From an uncultured Lachnospiraceae bacterium (lineage in GTDB: Bacteria; Bacillota; Clostridia; Lachnospirales; Lachnospiraceae): a stretch of 5,600 nt of DNA. Positions 1-5,600 of the stretch are shown here, one piece after another; the first letter of the stretch is position 1, and every line of letters starts with the position of its first letter. The stretch covers positions 1-5,600 of the forward strand of contig CACZQT010000260.1 in the NCBI GenBank assembly GCA_902783295.1. The letters run 5' to 3'. The position numbers and the translations under genes are program-made. The notes below the pieces were generated by a model. The model saw nothing but the letters and a program-made list of their open reading frames with translations. It searched no databases and was not told where the DNA came from.

Positions 1-149
1 GTGAAGTCCTTTTCAATCGCCCGTATTCTCTGCCCGACATGGAGAATGTCATAATGCGGTGCCGGAAACAGGGCTTTCAGATATTCCATTGTCTGCAGGG
101 TAATACTGTTCTTTCCGGCCGGAGAGCCGTTCACAATAAGGATATTCAT
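1..149 (-). CDS. Flavodoxin-like / NADPH-dependent FMN reductase family protein (N-terminal part)
   Basis: Only the first 49 codons lie in the window; the rest runs off the left edge. The protein opens with a short hydrophobic beta strand (MNILIVNGSP) followed directly by GSPAGKNSIT at about residues 8-17. This is the phosphate-binding loop arrangement of flavodoxin-fold flavoproteins, where the Ser/Thr-rich loop holds the FMN phosphate, and a helix (LQTMEYLKALF) follows as expected. Such proteins are cytoplasmic electron-transfer or quinone/FMN reductases, but the N-terminus alone cannot give the substrate or show whether a ferredoxin domain follows. The ATG at 147-149 is preceded by a modest GAGG about 11 bases upstream. 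The in-frame possibilities further upstream are closed: reading from the ATG next to the GAGG meets a stop at once. A terminator and a promoter separate it from the binding-protein gene, so it is probably a separate transcription unit. Confidence 0.72.
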   Translation of the reverse strand, partial: MNILIVNGSPAGKNSITLQTMEYLKALFPAPHYDILHVGQRIRAIEKDF

Positions 150-188
150 AGTAACACCATCCTCGTAAAAAATCGTCTTCTGAAAACC

Positions 189-217
189 AGTATATCAGAA
201 AAAGATCCTGCTGAGAA
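189..217 (-). promoter_or_regulatory. Candidate extended -10 promoter for the flavoprotein gene
   Basis: Read on the minus strand, TTCTCA (212-217) is followed after 17 bases by TATACT (189-194). A TG one base upstream of the -10 (195-197 reads TGA) makes an extended -10 element. The -10 matches 5 of 6 consensus bases and the -35 matches 4 of 6. Transcription would begin near 182 and give a leader of about 33 bases before the ATG at 149. Its position just beyond the upstream operon's terminator supports the call, but it is a consensus match by eye only. Confidence 0.4.
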
Positions 218-315
218 CAGGAAAAGGAGAGGATGCACAACAGGAAGAAGTGATCCCCTGCATCCGGGAGAAATTCCTTCTTACAGAGCCGGCAAAATGG
301 TAAAAGAAAAACAAT

Positions 316-345
316 GAAAAAAGGGGAAACCGGATGGTTTCCCCC
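316..345 (-). terminator. Rho-independent terminator of the dehydrogenase/binding-protein operon
   Basis: A perfect 8-bp inverted repeat (GGGGAAAC at 323-330, GTTTCCCC at 337-344) encloses a 6-base loop. On the minus strand it is followed directly by six T residues (317-322 read as A on the plus strand). It lies about 80 bases past the stop codon of the binding-protein gene, in the correct orientation to end that transcript. The 78 bases between the stop codon and the hairpin show no other feature. Confidence 0.88.
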
Positions 346-423
346 CTGCGAGATGATTACGCAGTTGATTTATGAAGAAGTATCTTGCTGTCCTCCGCAA
401 TGTGTATTGAAACTGATAACGGA

Positions 424-1452
424 TCAGTTCCCTGCCAGTTCGTTCTGCAGGATGGTTCCAAGGCCGTTCACCTTAGCATCAATATCCGCATACAGCTGCT
501 TTACGGTATCCAGGTTCAGAATAGTATCGTAGAAATCAGCATCGTATTCGGTGATGGTCATGCCGCCGTCTTCCAGACCCTTCTTATTGTCGGCGTCGAT
601 CTGAGCCAGCTTCGGGCGAAGTTCTGCAGCTGCTTCGCTGACGGCCTGCTGCAGGGCTTCCTGATAGGCGGGATCCAGTTTTTCAAAGTTATCCTTGCTG
701 ATGATGATTTCATTCAGATACAGGATGTGGTTGGTGCAGGACAGATACTTCTGAACTTCCTGCAGGTTCGCGCCAAGGCAGGTATCAGCGGCATTTTCCT
801 GAGCGGCGATGGTGTTGTTCTGCAGAGCGATATATACTTCCGGCCATGCCAGAGGAGTGGGCTCGGCGCCAAGGGCTGTCCAGAATGCCATATGGTTGGC
901 ATTTTCCATAGTACGGATCTGCAGTCCCTGGAAGTCTGCCAGAGTAGCCAGTTCTTTGTTGGAAGTGGTCAGACGGTAGGTGGCATTCTGCAGGAAGCCA
1001 AGCAGGTGATAGCCCTGTGCCTCGTAGGAAGCGGACAGTTTCTGATAGAACTCGGAATCCGGGTTGTTCAGAACCTTGTCGATGGTTTCGCCGTCATACT
1101 TTGCGAATACCATGGGGAGGTCAAATACAGCGACATCCGGGACGAAGGACACAACCGGAGCAGTCTGGCCAACGGAGATATCGATATCACCGGACTGTAC
1201 CTGGCGCAGGATGTCAACATCGCCGCCCAGATCAGAATTGGGATGATAGTCAATGGTCAGTTTTCCGCCGGTAATATCACTTACCTTCTGGGTGACAAGT
1301 TCGCCGAACTGCTGGCACACAGCTCCGTTGGAAGAAGCATCCGCGCCGATCAGCTCCACGGGATCCAGGCTGCTGTAATCCGCAGCAAAAGCGGATGTGG
1401 AAGCAGACATAGCCAGAACCAGGGCAAAAGCCATAAAGTTCCTGAGTTTCAT
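424..1452 (-). CDS. TRAP transporter solute-binding protein, DctP family
   Basis: This is a 342-residue extracytoplasmic binding protein of the DctP/SiaP type, the usual length for the family. Residues 1-23 form a Sec signal peptide: K2 and R4, a hydrophobic core, and a likely cleavage after AFA at 21-23. There is no lipobox cysteine. The mature protein shows the family landmarks. One is R160 in NATYRLTTS and another is R180 in GLQIRT; by family knowledge the second aligns with the arginine that holds the ligand carboxylate. A third is the EVYIALQNNTIAAQEN stretch at about 205-220, which corresponds to the conserved E.Y.ALQ.G..DGQEN region. The ATG at 1450-1452 has a strong AAAGGAGGG (1459-1467) at good spacing; an earlier in-frame ATG at 1506 would put 18 unlikely residues before the signal peptide. 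It follows the dehydrogenase gene by 80 bases with no terminator seen between. The DctQ and DctM membrane subunits are not in the window, so the ligand is unknown; a carboxylate is likely. Confidence 0.9.
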   Translation of the reverse strand: MKLRNFMAFALVLAMSASTSAFAADYSSLDPVELIGADASSNGAVCQQFGELVTQKVSDITGGKLTIDYHPNSDLGGDVDILRQVQSGDIDISVGQTAPVVSFVPDVAVFDLPMVFAKYDGETIDKVLNNPDSEFYQKLSASYEAQGYHLLGFLQNATYRLTTSNKELATLADFQGLQIRTMENANHMAFWTALGAEPTPLAWPEVYIALQNNTIAAQENAADTCLGANLQEVQKYLSCTNHILYLNEIIISKDNFEKLDPAYQEALQQAVSEAAAELRPKLAQIDADNKKGLEDGGMTITEYDADFYDTILNLDTVKQLYADIDAKVNGLGTILQNELAGN

Positions 1453-1532
1453 GATGAACCCTCCTTTATAATATATATATTCCCCGCCCAGAGACGGTTG
1501 GATCATGAAACAAGGAAGAATGTGCCGGCGTA

Positions 1533-2711
1533 TCAGAAATCGATGCGCCGTCCTTCTTCCGCTGCCTGATAAGCAGCATACATCACCTTCATGGACTCAT
1601 AGGCCAGGCTGAAGCCCGAAGAGGGCGTGCCGTCGTAGGCGATGGTATCCATGAAATCCTGCAGCTCGCCCATATATCCCCGGATGATCTCGTCGGAAAC
1701 GAAAGCCTTGTTCCAGCCCAGCTTGGACGGGAGCATTTCGGAGATGTAGACATCCTCCAGGCCTTCTTCATCCAGGAAGTAGGTGTTCAGAATGTCTGTA
1801 GGTGTAATATTGCACATCAGGGAGCTGTCGTTGCTGTATACTTCAATATAGTTTTTCGTCCCGCCAAGGACCGTATCAGAGGCAATGGTCATGCACTTGG
1901 TTCCATCAGAGAAGGTGATGATGATCACGCCGAAGTCTTCTACGTCTTCCGGTCTGGCTGCGATGTGGCGATGTTCATATTCGGTCAGGCATTCCGTGGA
2001 CCTGCCGCAGTCTGCCGTGACGCTTTTTACGGTAATCACTTCACCCCGGGCAGCCGCTTCCTGCTGCTTCAGCCAGAGCATACCGGTAAGAGGGTGTGTG
2101 CCGGTGCGGATCAGCGTACCGCCGCCGGTGCGGTTCCACTTTCCGGCTACAGGAGAACTGGAACCTTTCAGGCTTTCTTCCCCTTTCATGAACAGAACTT
2201 TGCTCTTCTTGGCACGGATGATTTCGGCAGCTTTCTGCACGGGCGTTGCGTAGACAAAGTTTTCCGCGTAAAAGAATTTCCGGTCTGTTCCGTCCAGGAC
2301 TTCTTTCAGCCTGTCCATAGAAGCCAGGATTTCACGGTACATCAGAGCTTTGGAAACGGTCCCCACGTTTTCCTGGCCCTTTTCCCCGAAATAACCGGTC
2401 AGAGGTTTCTCACAGATAACGTGCTTCCCGGCCCGGATGGCTTTGATAGCCATATCCACGTGATTGAAGGGAGGTGTTACGATGTCTATGACATCGATTT
2501 CAGGGTCGGCCAGCATCTGGTCATAATCAGAACAGACTGTTTCATAGCCGAATTCTTCTTTTACCTTTTCCGCCAGCTCCACCTGGATATCGCAGATGGT
2601 TTTCAGGCGGACATGAACGCCGGAAACCTTCTTATAACCGTTGCCGTGAAGCCTGGCTGCGTAACCGGCCCCAAGAGTTCCGATCACAACCGTTTTCTGC
2701 TCTTTTTCCAT
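1533..2711 (-). CDS. Gfo/Idh/MocA-family NAD(P)-dependent oxidoreductase
   Basis: This 392-residue cytoplasmic dehydrogenase has an N-terminal Rossmann domain at about residues 6-125. It holds a glycine-rich dinucleotide loop (GTLGAGYAA, 11-19), an acidic residue after the second strand (CDI, 40-42), and the family's EKP signature at 101-103 with K102. The remainder forms the C-terminal alpha/beta substrate domain. The usual GGGxLxDxGxH motif appears at 196-206 as GGGTLIRTGTH: His206 is kept but Arg202 replaces the catalytic-site Asp. Members oxidise or reduce sugars, inositols or sugar acids, and the substrate here is not readable. I chose the ATG at 2709-2711 because AAGGAGG (2720-2726) sits 8 bases upstream; the in-frame ATG at 2732 would lie upstream of that site. 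It is the first gene of a likely two-gene operon with the binding protein and is divergent from lysR, its probable regulator. Confidence 0.9.
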   Translation of the reverse strand: MEKEQKTVVIGTLGAGYAARLHGNGYKKVSGVHVRLKTICDIQVELAEKVKEEFGYETVCSDYDQMLADPEIDVIDIVTPPFNHVDMAIKAIRAGKHVICEKPLTGYFGEKGQENVGTVSKALMYREILASMDRLKEVLDGTDRKFFYAENFVYATPVQKAAEIIRAKKSKVLFMKGEESLKGSSSPVAGKWNRTGGGTLIRTGTHPLTGMLWLKQQEAAARGEVITVKSVTADCGRSTECLTEYEHRHIAARPEDVEDFGVIIITFSDGTKCMTIASDTVLGGTKNYIEVYSNDSSLMCNITPTDILNTYFLDEEGLEDVYISEMLPSKLGWNKAFVSDEIIRGYMGELQDFMDTIAYDGTPSSGFSLAYESMKVMYAAYQAAEEGRRIDF

Positions 2712-2747
2712 GATATTCTCCTCCTTAGACAATAATATGGGTTACGA

Positions 2748-2796
2748 TTCACAGGCTCTGCCGGGACGATCAGCTGACAGCCGGCTCTGCTGTGAA
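2748..2796 (-). repeat. Nested inverted repeat in the dehydrogenase 5' region
   Basis: A perfect 7-bp inverted repeat (TTCACAG at 2748-2754, CTGTGAA at 2790-2796) encloses a second pair, CCGGC/GCCGG, around a loop of about 16 bases. The interior also holds two perfect 8-bp palindromes (TCAGCTGA 2770-2777 and AGCCGGCT 2779-2786) and an 8-base direct repeat, GGCTCTGC, at 2754 and 2783. On the minus strand it lies about 35 bases upstream of the dehydrogenase ATG, so it could fold in the mRNA leader or act as a DNA operator. It has no T-tract, so it does not look like a simple intrinsic terminator. The function is unknown. Confidence 0.5.
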
Positions 2797-2860
2797 CTAT
2801 GTGTCTGATTTTACAGTGTCTGCATGGTTCTGAACAGTCACAAATTTCTTTGCTTTGTCA

Positions 2861-2888
2861 TTGACTGTATTGTAGCGCATGTTATACA
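2861..2888 (+). promoter_or_regulatory. Candidate sigma-70-type promoter for the LysR gene
   Basis: TTGACT (2861-2866) and TATACA (2883-2888) are separated by 16 bases, each matching 5 of 6 consensus positions. Transcription would start near 2895, leaving a leader of about 55 AT-rich bases before the ATG at 2950. A second, perfect TATAAT lies at 2904-2909 but has no convincing -35. The promoter lies inside a dyad (2863-2895), as expected if the regulator represses its own gene. Confidence 0.45.
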
Positions 2889-2895
2889 ATAAGTC
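2863..2895. promoter_or_regulatory. Candidate LysR-family operator (imperfect dyad)
   Basis: The two arms are GACT-g-TATTGTA (2863-2874) and TACAATA-AGTC (2885-2895). They pair over 11 bases with a single unpaired G and are separated by 10 bases. The dyad is AT-rich, lies in the divergent spacer, and overlaps the -35 to +1 region of the lysR promoter. LysR-type regulators commonly bind interrupted dyads of this kind between their own gene and a divergent target. The assignment to this regulator is inference from position. A smaller dyad (TCTAAT 2894-2899, ATTAGA 2908-2913) adjoins it on the lysR side. Confidence 0.45.
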
Positions 2896-2949
2896 TAATA
2901 TTATATAATTAGAGTTTAATAGATTTAAACTATCGTGAGGAATGAAAAG

Positions 2950-3822
2950 ATGACGCTGAATCAGATGCTTTATTTTCAGACACTGGCAGTGACCGGGCAT
3001 ATGGGGCATGCAGCGGAGAAACTGTTCATCTCCCAGCCGAGTCTCAGCGTTTCCATGGCAAATCTGGAAGAAGAGCTGGGAATTCTGCTGTTTGAACGCA
3101 GAGGACACCGCTTATACCTGACAGACGCAGGGAGAGAATTCCTGGCGCATGCGGAAAAGATCATAAGGGAAACAGAGGAAGCCAGGGCACATATGGCACG
3201 TCTGGCTGATCTGCATGAAACCATGATCCGTCTGGGATGCATTACCCCGCTGCTCAGAGATTATTTCCCTTCGAACATGCAGAAATTCCTGTCCAGGCCT
3301 GAAAACCAGGGTGTCCAGTTTGAACTGGTAACAGAGAATACCGAGGAACTGGTGAGGCGTCTGAAAAACGGCTTATATGACCTGCTTCTCTGCTCCCGGA
3401 GCGACGCGGAAGGGCTGGTGCAGATTCCCGTAATTTCCGAGCCAATGGTGTTGATTTCCGCGGAAGGGAAGGCGCCTCTTGCCAGCTGGGAGGAAGTGGC
3501 GGCGAATCCTTTGATCGGATATGTGGAGGAATCTGCTACGAACGGTTTCCTGAAACAGATCGCGGAAGAACAGCATGTGTCGTTTCAGTTCCGGTACCGG
3601 GGACCGACAGAGGCGGCGATTGCTTCCCTGGTGGAATACGGACTTGGGTACGCCCTGATTCCCTGGTCAGACGTTCATCTGAGCCAGTACCGGGTGATCC
3701 GCCATCCGCTCCCTTCCGGAGCCTACCAGAGGAATATTTACCTGACGATTCTTCAGGGGCAGCAGCCTCAGGGGGCCGCTGCCCGGTTTATCCGCTACCT
3801 GACATCGGGGGATTCTTTATAA
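2950..3822 (+). CDS. LysR-family transcriptional regulator
   Basis: This is a 290-residue regulator of standard family length. Residues about 3-62 are the winged helix-turn-helix, clearly recognisable as AAEKLFISQPSLSVSMANLE (21-40), then ELGILLFER and the wing LYLTDAGREFL (55-65). A linker helix (66-88) leads to an effector-binding domain of the periplasmic-binding-protein fold at about 90-285. The ATG at 2950 is preceded by GTGAGG with 9 bases spacing and gives the usual short N-terminus. A GTG at 2935 is in frame but lies just upstream of the GAGG, so it was rejected as the start. The gene is divergent from the dehydrogenase/binding-protein pair and convergent with the serine dehydratase operon. 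By the usual LysR arrangement its likely targets are the divergent genes and itself; the inducer cannot be told. Its stop codon is embedded in the T-tract of the opposing terminator. Confidence 0.92.
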   Translation: MTLNQMLYFQTLAVTGHMGHAAEKLFISQPSLSVSMANLEEELGILLFERRGHRLYLTDAGREFLAHAEKIIRETEEARAHMARLADLHETMIRLGCITPLLRDYFPSNMQKFLSRPENQGVQFELVTENTEELVRRLKNGLYDLLLCSRSDAEGLVQIPVISEPMVLISAEGKAPLASWEEVAANPLIGYVEESATNGFLKQIAEEQHVSFQFRYRGPTEAAIASLVEYGLGYALIPWSDVHLSQYRVIRHPLPSGAYQRNIYLTILQGQQPQGAAARFIRYLTSGDSL

Positions 3823-3860
3823 AGAAAAACGGGCAGGAGAGGATGGCCTCCGCCTGCCCG
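3821..3860 (-). terminator. Rho-independent terminator of the sdaAB-sdaAA operon
   Basis: An 8-bp GC-rich stem (CGGGCAGG 3830-3837, CCTGCCCG 3853-3860) continues, after a small internal loop, into a 4-bp inner stem (GAGG 3839-3842, CCTC 3847-3850) closed by four bases. On the minus strand it is followed by a T-rich run (complement of 3821-3829). It lies 26 bases beyond the sdaAA stop codon. The plus strand has no T-tract after the hairpin, so it should act only, or mainly, on the minus-strand transcript. It overlaps the last two bases of the lysR stop codon. Confidence 0.87.
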
Positions 3861-3886
3861 GCCGGGAACAGATCGTAACGTGGGGC

Positions 3887-4762
3887 TTAAGAAAATACCT
3901 GCTTTTGCAGTTTAAGCCCGGTGGGGGTGGAAGCCAGCCCGCCTTTGGCTGTTTCCTTCAGAGCTTCAGGCATTGTATCTCCGACTTTGCGCATGGCATC
4001 CAGGCATTCATCCGCGGGAATTCTTGCCTCGATTCCCGCAAGGGCCAGATCTGCGCTGGAAAAAGCGATAACAAGCCCGGAAACATTTCTTTTGATGCAG
4101 GGGATTTCCACCAGTCCGGCGACCGGGTCGCAGACCAGACCCAGCTGGTTGGCGATGGCAATCGCGCAGGCATCTGCACACTGAGCCGGACTTCCGCCCA
4201 TCACTTCCACCAGCGCTGCTGCAGCCATAGCCGCCGCGCTTCCGCATTCTGCCTGACATCCGCCCTGGGCACCGGCAATACTGGCGCGCCTGGCGATTAC
4301 CATTCCGAATGCGCCGGCGGTAAACATCGACATGACAACGTCTTTTTCGGGAATCCCTTTATCCTCCTGAAGGGAGATCAGGCAGCCGGGAAGGATGCCG
4401 CAGCTCCCTGCTGTCGGGGCTGCTACGATCCTTCCCATAGATGCATTGCAGCCGGCAACAGCCAGAGCCCGGGCGATGGCTTTGGAAAGAAAGCTTCCGC
4501 AGAGACCGCCGGTTTTTTCGGCATAGGTTTTCATCTTAAAGCCTTCGCCCCCGGTCAGTCCTGACATGGAGCGCTGGGTTTCCTTTTGTCCCGCCTCTAC
4601 AGAGGCCTGCATGACCATAAAGTCGATTTCCATTTTTTCATAGACTTCCAGGGGGGAGAGTTCCATGGCTTCCGCCTGGTCAGCCAGTACCACTTCACTG
4701 ATTTTCAGCCCTCTCTTTTCGGCTTCCTGCACCAGCTCTGCGACAGATTCATATTTCAGCAT
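3887..4762 (-). CDS. sdaAA: L-serine dehydratase, iron-sulfur-dependent, alpha subunit
   Basis: This is the 291-residue catalytic subunit of the oxygen-sensitive [4Fe-4S] L-serine ammonia-lyase, which converts L-serine to pyruvate and ammonia in the cytoplasm. Family signatures are plain: KTGGLCGS (83-90), APTAGSCGILPG (115-126), AGAQGGCQAECGSA (163-176), GLVCDPVAGLVEIPCIKRN (208-226) and GGLASTPTGLKL near the C-terminus. C169, C211 and C222 have the same spacing (42 and 11 residues) as the three cluster-binding cysteines known in the Legionella enzyme, so they are the likely [4Fe-4S] ligands. The ATG at 4760-4762 has GGAGG (4771-4775) 8 bases upstream; the in-frame ATG at 4777 sits just upstream of that site and was rejected. 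It follows sdaAB by 52 bases on the same strand and ends before a strong terminator. The beta subunit is needed to complete the enzyme. Confidence 0.95.
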   Translation of the reverse strand: MLKYESVAELVQEAEKRGLKISEVVLADQAEAMELSPLEVYEKMEIDFMVMQASVEAGQKETQRSMSGLTGGEGFKMKTYAEKTGGLCGSFLSKAIARALAVAGCNASMGRIVAAPTAGSCGILPGCLISLQEDKGIPEKDVVMSMFTAGAFGMVIARRASIAGAQGGCQAECGSAAAMAAAALVEVMGGSPAQCADACAIAIANQLGLVCDPVAGLVEIPCIKRNVSGLVIAFSSADLALAGIEARIPADECLDAMRKVGDTMPEALKETAKGGLASTPTGLKLQKQVFS

Positions 4763-4797
4763 CGATATTTCCTCCATCAGATGATATCGGGGTCAAA

Positions 4798-4817
4798 TGA
4801 TGATGCACTGATCATCA
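4798..4817 (-). repeat. Small stem-loop at the sdaAB stop / sdaAA intercistronic spacer
   Basis: A perfect 7-bp inverted repeat (TGATGAT 4798-4804, ATCATCA 4811-4817) with a 6-base loop covers the sdaAB stop codon. The stem is AT-rich and only three T residues follow, so it is unlikely to terminate transcription strongly. It may be a weak attenuating or processing hairpin, or chance. Confidence 0.3.
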
Positions 4818-5483
4818 GATTCTGCGGATCAGGATCGCATTGGATACGAATTGTATTTTCCGGATGGCCGCGAGCAGCTCTTCAGGCAGCTGGCCGTCGA
4901 TTTCGATGGTCATGATCGCATTGCCGCCTTTACTCTGACGGGAAAGACGGAAATTCGCAATATTCAGCTCCGAGTGTTCCCAATGCATCAGCTGAGTGAC
5001 AGCCGCTATGACACCCGGCTTATCCTGATGCATGACCAGCAGCGTATTGTTGTCCCCGTTGAACTCTACGTGCATCCCGTCAATCTGATTCACCAGAATG
5101 TTCCCTCCGCCGATGCTGGCTCCCTGCATGATCCCTTCGCTGCCGTCCATCAGGAAAAAATGGATGCGGGCAGTATTGGGGTGCGCATCCTTAATATCTT
5201 CTTTCAGGAAGGTGTAGTCAATACCGCGCGCATCGGCAATGGTCAGAGCATCCCGGATCTCCGGTGAATAGCTGTGGTATCCCATGATTCCTGCCAGCAG
5301 TGCGCGGTCTGTTCCATGTCCTTTGTAGGTCTGGGCGAAAGATCCGGAGAGGGTGATTTCCACTTTCTTCAGCTCCCGGCCGTTGATCAGTTTGTTGACT
5401 ACCCGTCCGAGACGGACGGCTCCGGCTGTATGGGAACTGGAGGGACCGATCATGACCGGTCCGATGATATCAAAAACATTCAT
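4815..5483 (-). CDS. sdaAB: L-serine dehydratase, iron-sulfur-dependent, beta subunit
   Basis: This 222-residue subunit is the partner of SdaAA in the two-chain L-serine dehydratase. Residues 5-24 carry the hallmark DIIGPVMIGPSSSHTAGAVR. The GHGTDRALLAGIMG stretch (55-68) and HPNTARIHF (101-109) are also typical of the beta domain, which by family knowledge contributes to the active site and to subunit contact. A C-terminal ACT domain runs from about 147 to 220, with DKPGVIAAVT at 154-163 in its first strand-helix turn; ACT domains of this kind often bind an amino acid for allosteric control. The ATG at 5481-5483 has GGAGG (5490-5494) 6 bases upstream. It is the first gene of the operon, ahead of sdaAA. 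Length and motifs are normal, and I see no break. Confidence 0.95.
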   Translation of the reverse strand: MNVFDIIGPVMIGPSSSHTAGAVRLGRVVNKLINGRELKKVEITLSGSFAQTYKGHGTDRALLAGIMGYHSYSPEIRDALTIADARGIDYTFLKEDIKDAHPNTARIHFFLMDGSEGIMQGASIGGGNILVNQIDGMHVEFNGDNNTLLVMHQDKPGVIAAVTQLMHWEHSELNIANFRLSRQSKGGNAIMTIEIDGQLPEELLAAIRKIQFVSNAILIRRI

Positions 5484-5524
5484 GGCTTGCCTCCGTTTGA
5501 TGCAGACGACTTCCTTCTTCTGAC

Positions 5525-5553
5525 ATCGTATCTCAAATATGCCGGGTTGTCCA
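5525..5553 (-). promoter_or_regulatory. Candidate promoter of the sdaAB-sdaAA operon
   Basis: On the minus strand TGGACA (5548-5553, 5 of 6 consensus) and TACGAT (5525-5530, 4 of 6) are separated by exactly 17 bases. Transcription would start near 5518, about 35 bases before the sdaAB ATG. The remaining 47 bases to the right edge (5554-5600) are AT-rich and hold no gene that I can support. The call rests on consensus and position only. Confidence 0.4.
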
Positions 5554-5600
5554 CGGGAAAATATTGCGGAAGAATTAAAGCCATGATAAAATAATACTAA

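Noticed and set aside
39..317. Plus-strand open frame of 92 codons near the left edge
   Set aside because: It overlaps the flavoprotein N-terminus and its promoter, and ends in the terminator T-tract. No ribosome binding site or family likeness was seen.
1453..1532. Possible separate promoter for the binding-protein gene (TATA-rich run at about 1466-1480)
   Set aside because: The TATA-rich stretch abuts the ribosome binding site, which leaves almost no room for a leader, and no -35 lies at a suitable distance. Co-transcription from the dehydrogenase gene is simpler.
385..1569. Long plus-strand open frame of 394 codons
   Set aside because: It lies antisense to the TRAP binding protein, whose signal peptide, family motifs and ribosome binding site are clear. 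The plus-strand protein shows no recognisable family and no ribosome binding site, and so appears to be a shadow frame.
1965..2735. Plus-strand open frame of 256 codons
   Set aside because: It is antisense to the dehydrogenase, with phenylalanine- and histidine-rich low-quality protein typical of a complement frame.
2797..3108. Minus-strand open frame of 103 codons across the lysR start
   Set aside because: It is antisense to the lysR helix-turn-helix and runs through the AT-rich promoter region; no ribosome binding site or known motif.
3905..4564. Plus-strand open frame of 219 codons opposite sdaAA
   Set aside because: It is a shadow of a strongly conserved gene, with no initiation signal or recognisable domain.
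1..5600. CRISPR array, insertion sequence, phage or defence system
   Set aside because: No regularly spaced repeats, transposase or integrase motifs, terminal inverted repeats or toxin-antitoxin-like small gene pairs were seen. All substantial genes belong to well-known metabolic and regulatory families.

Overview
The window reads as an ordinary stretch of metabolic genes from an anaerobic bacterium, most likely Bacillota or a neighbouring phylum. The clues are strong AAGGAGG-type ribosome binding sites, a two-gene iron-sulfur L-serine dehydratase (separate alpha and beta subunits, the form common in Firmicutes), and balanced base composition. The solute-binding protein has a Sec signal peptide with an AxA cleavage site and no lipobox cysteine, which suggests a free periplasmic protein and so a diderm lineage such as Negativicutes or Synergistota. 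That placement is inference only.

Layout. Positions 1-149 (minus) hold the N-terminal 49 residues of a flavodoxin-like/FMN-reductase-family protein that runs off the left edge, with its own candidate promoter at 189-217. A clear intrinsic terminator (316-345, minus) separates it from a minus-strand pair: a Gfo/Idh/MocA-family dehydrogenase (1533-2711), then a TRAP-type solute-binding protein (424-1452). A LysR-family regulator (2950-3822, plus) is divergent from this pair. The 238-bp region between them is AT-rich on the lysR side and carries nested dyads, one of which covers the likely lysR promoter. Converging on lysR is the sdaAB-sdaAA operon (5483 to 3887, minus), which ends in a terminator whose T-tract overlaps the lysR stop codon.

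How the genes may work together. The divergent LysR regulator is the best candidate controller of the dehydrogenase/binding-protein pair, which could capture and oxidise a carboxylated or sugar-acid compound. The substrate cannot be read from sequence, and no TRAP membrane subunits (DctQ/DctM) lie in the window. The serine dehydratase operon converts L-serine to pyruvate and ammonia and looks like a separate unit. I see no phage, insertion sequence, CRISPR array, tRNA or rRNA, and nothing that amounts to a new defence or mobile system. The points most worth a second look are the Arg in place of the usual active-site Asp in the dehydrogenase, the missing permease, and the dyads between the divergent genes.
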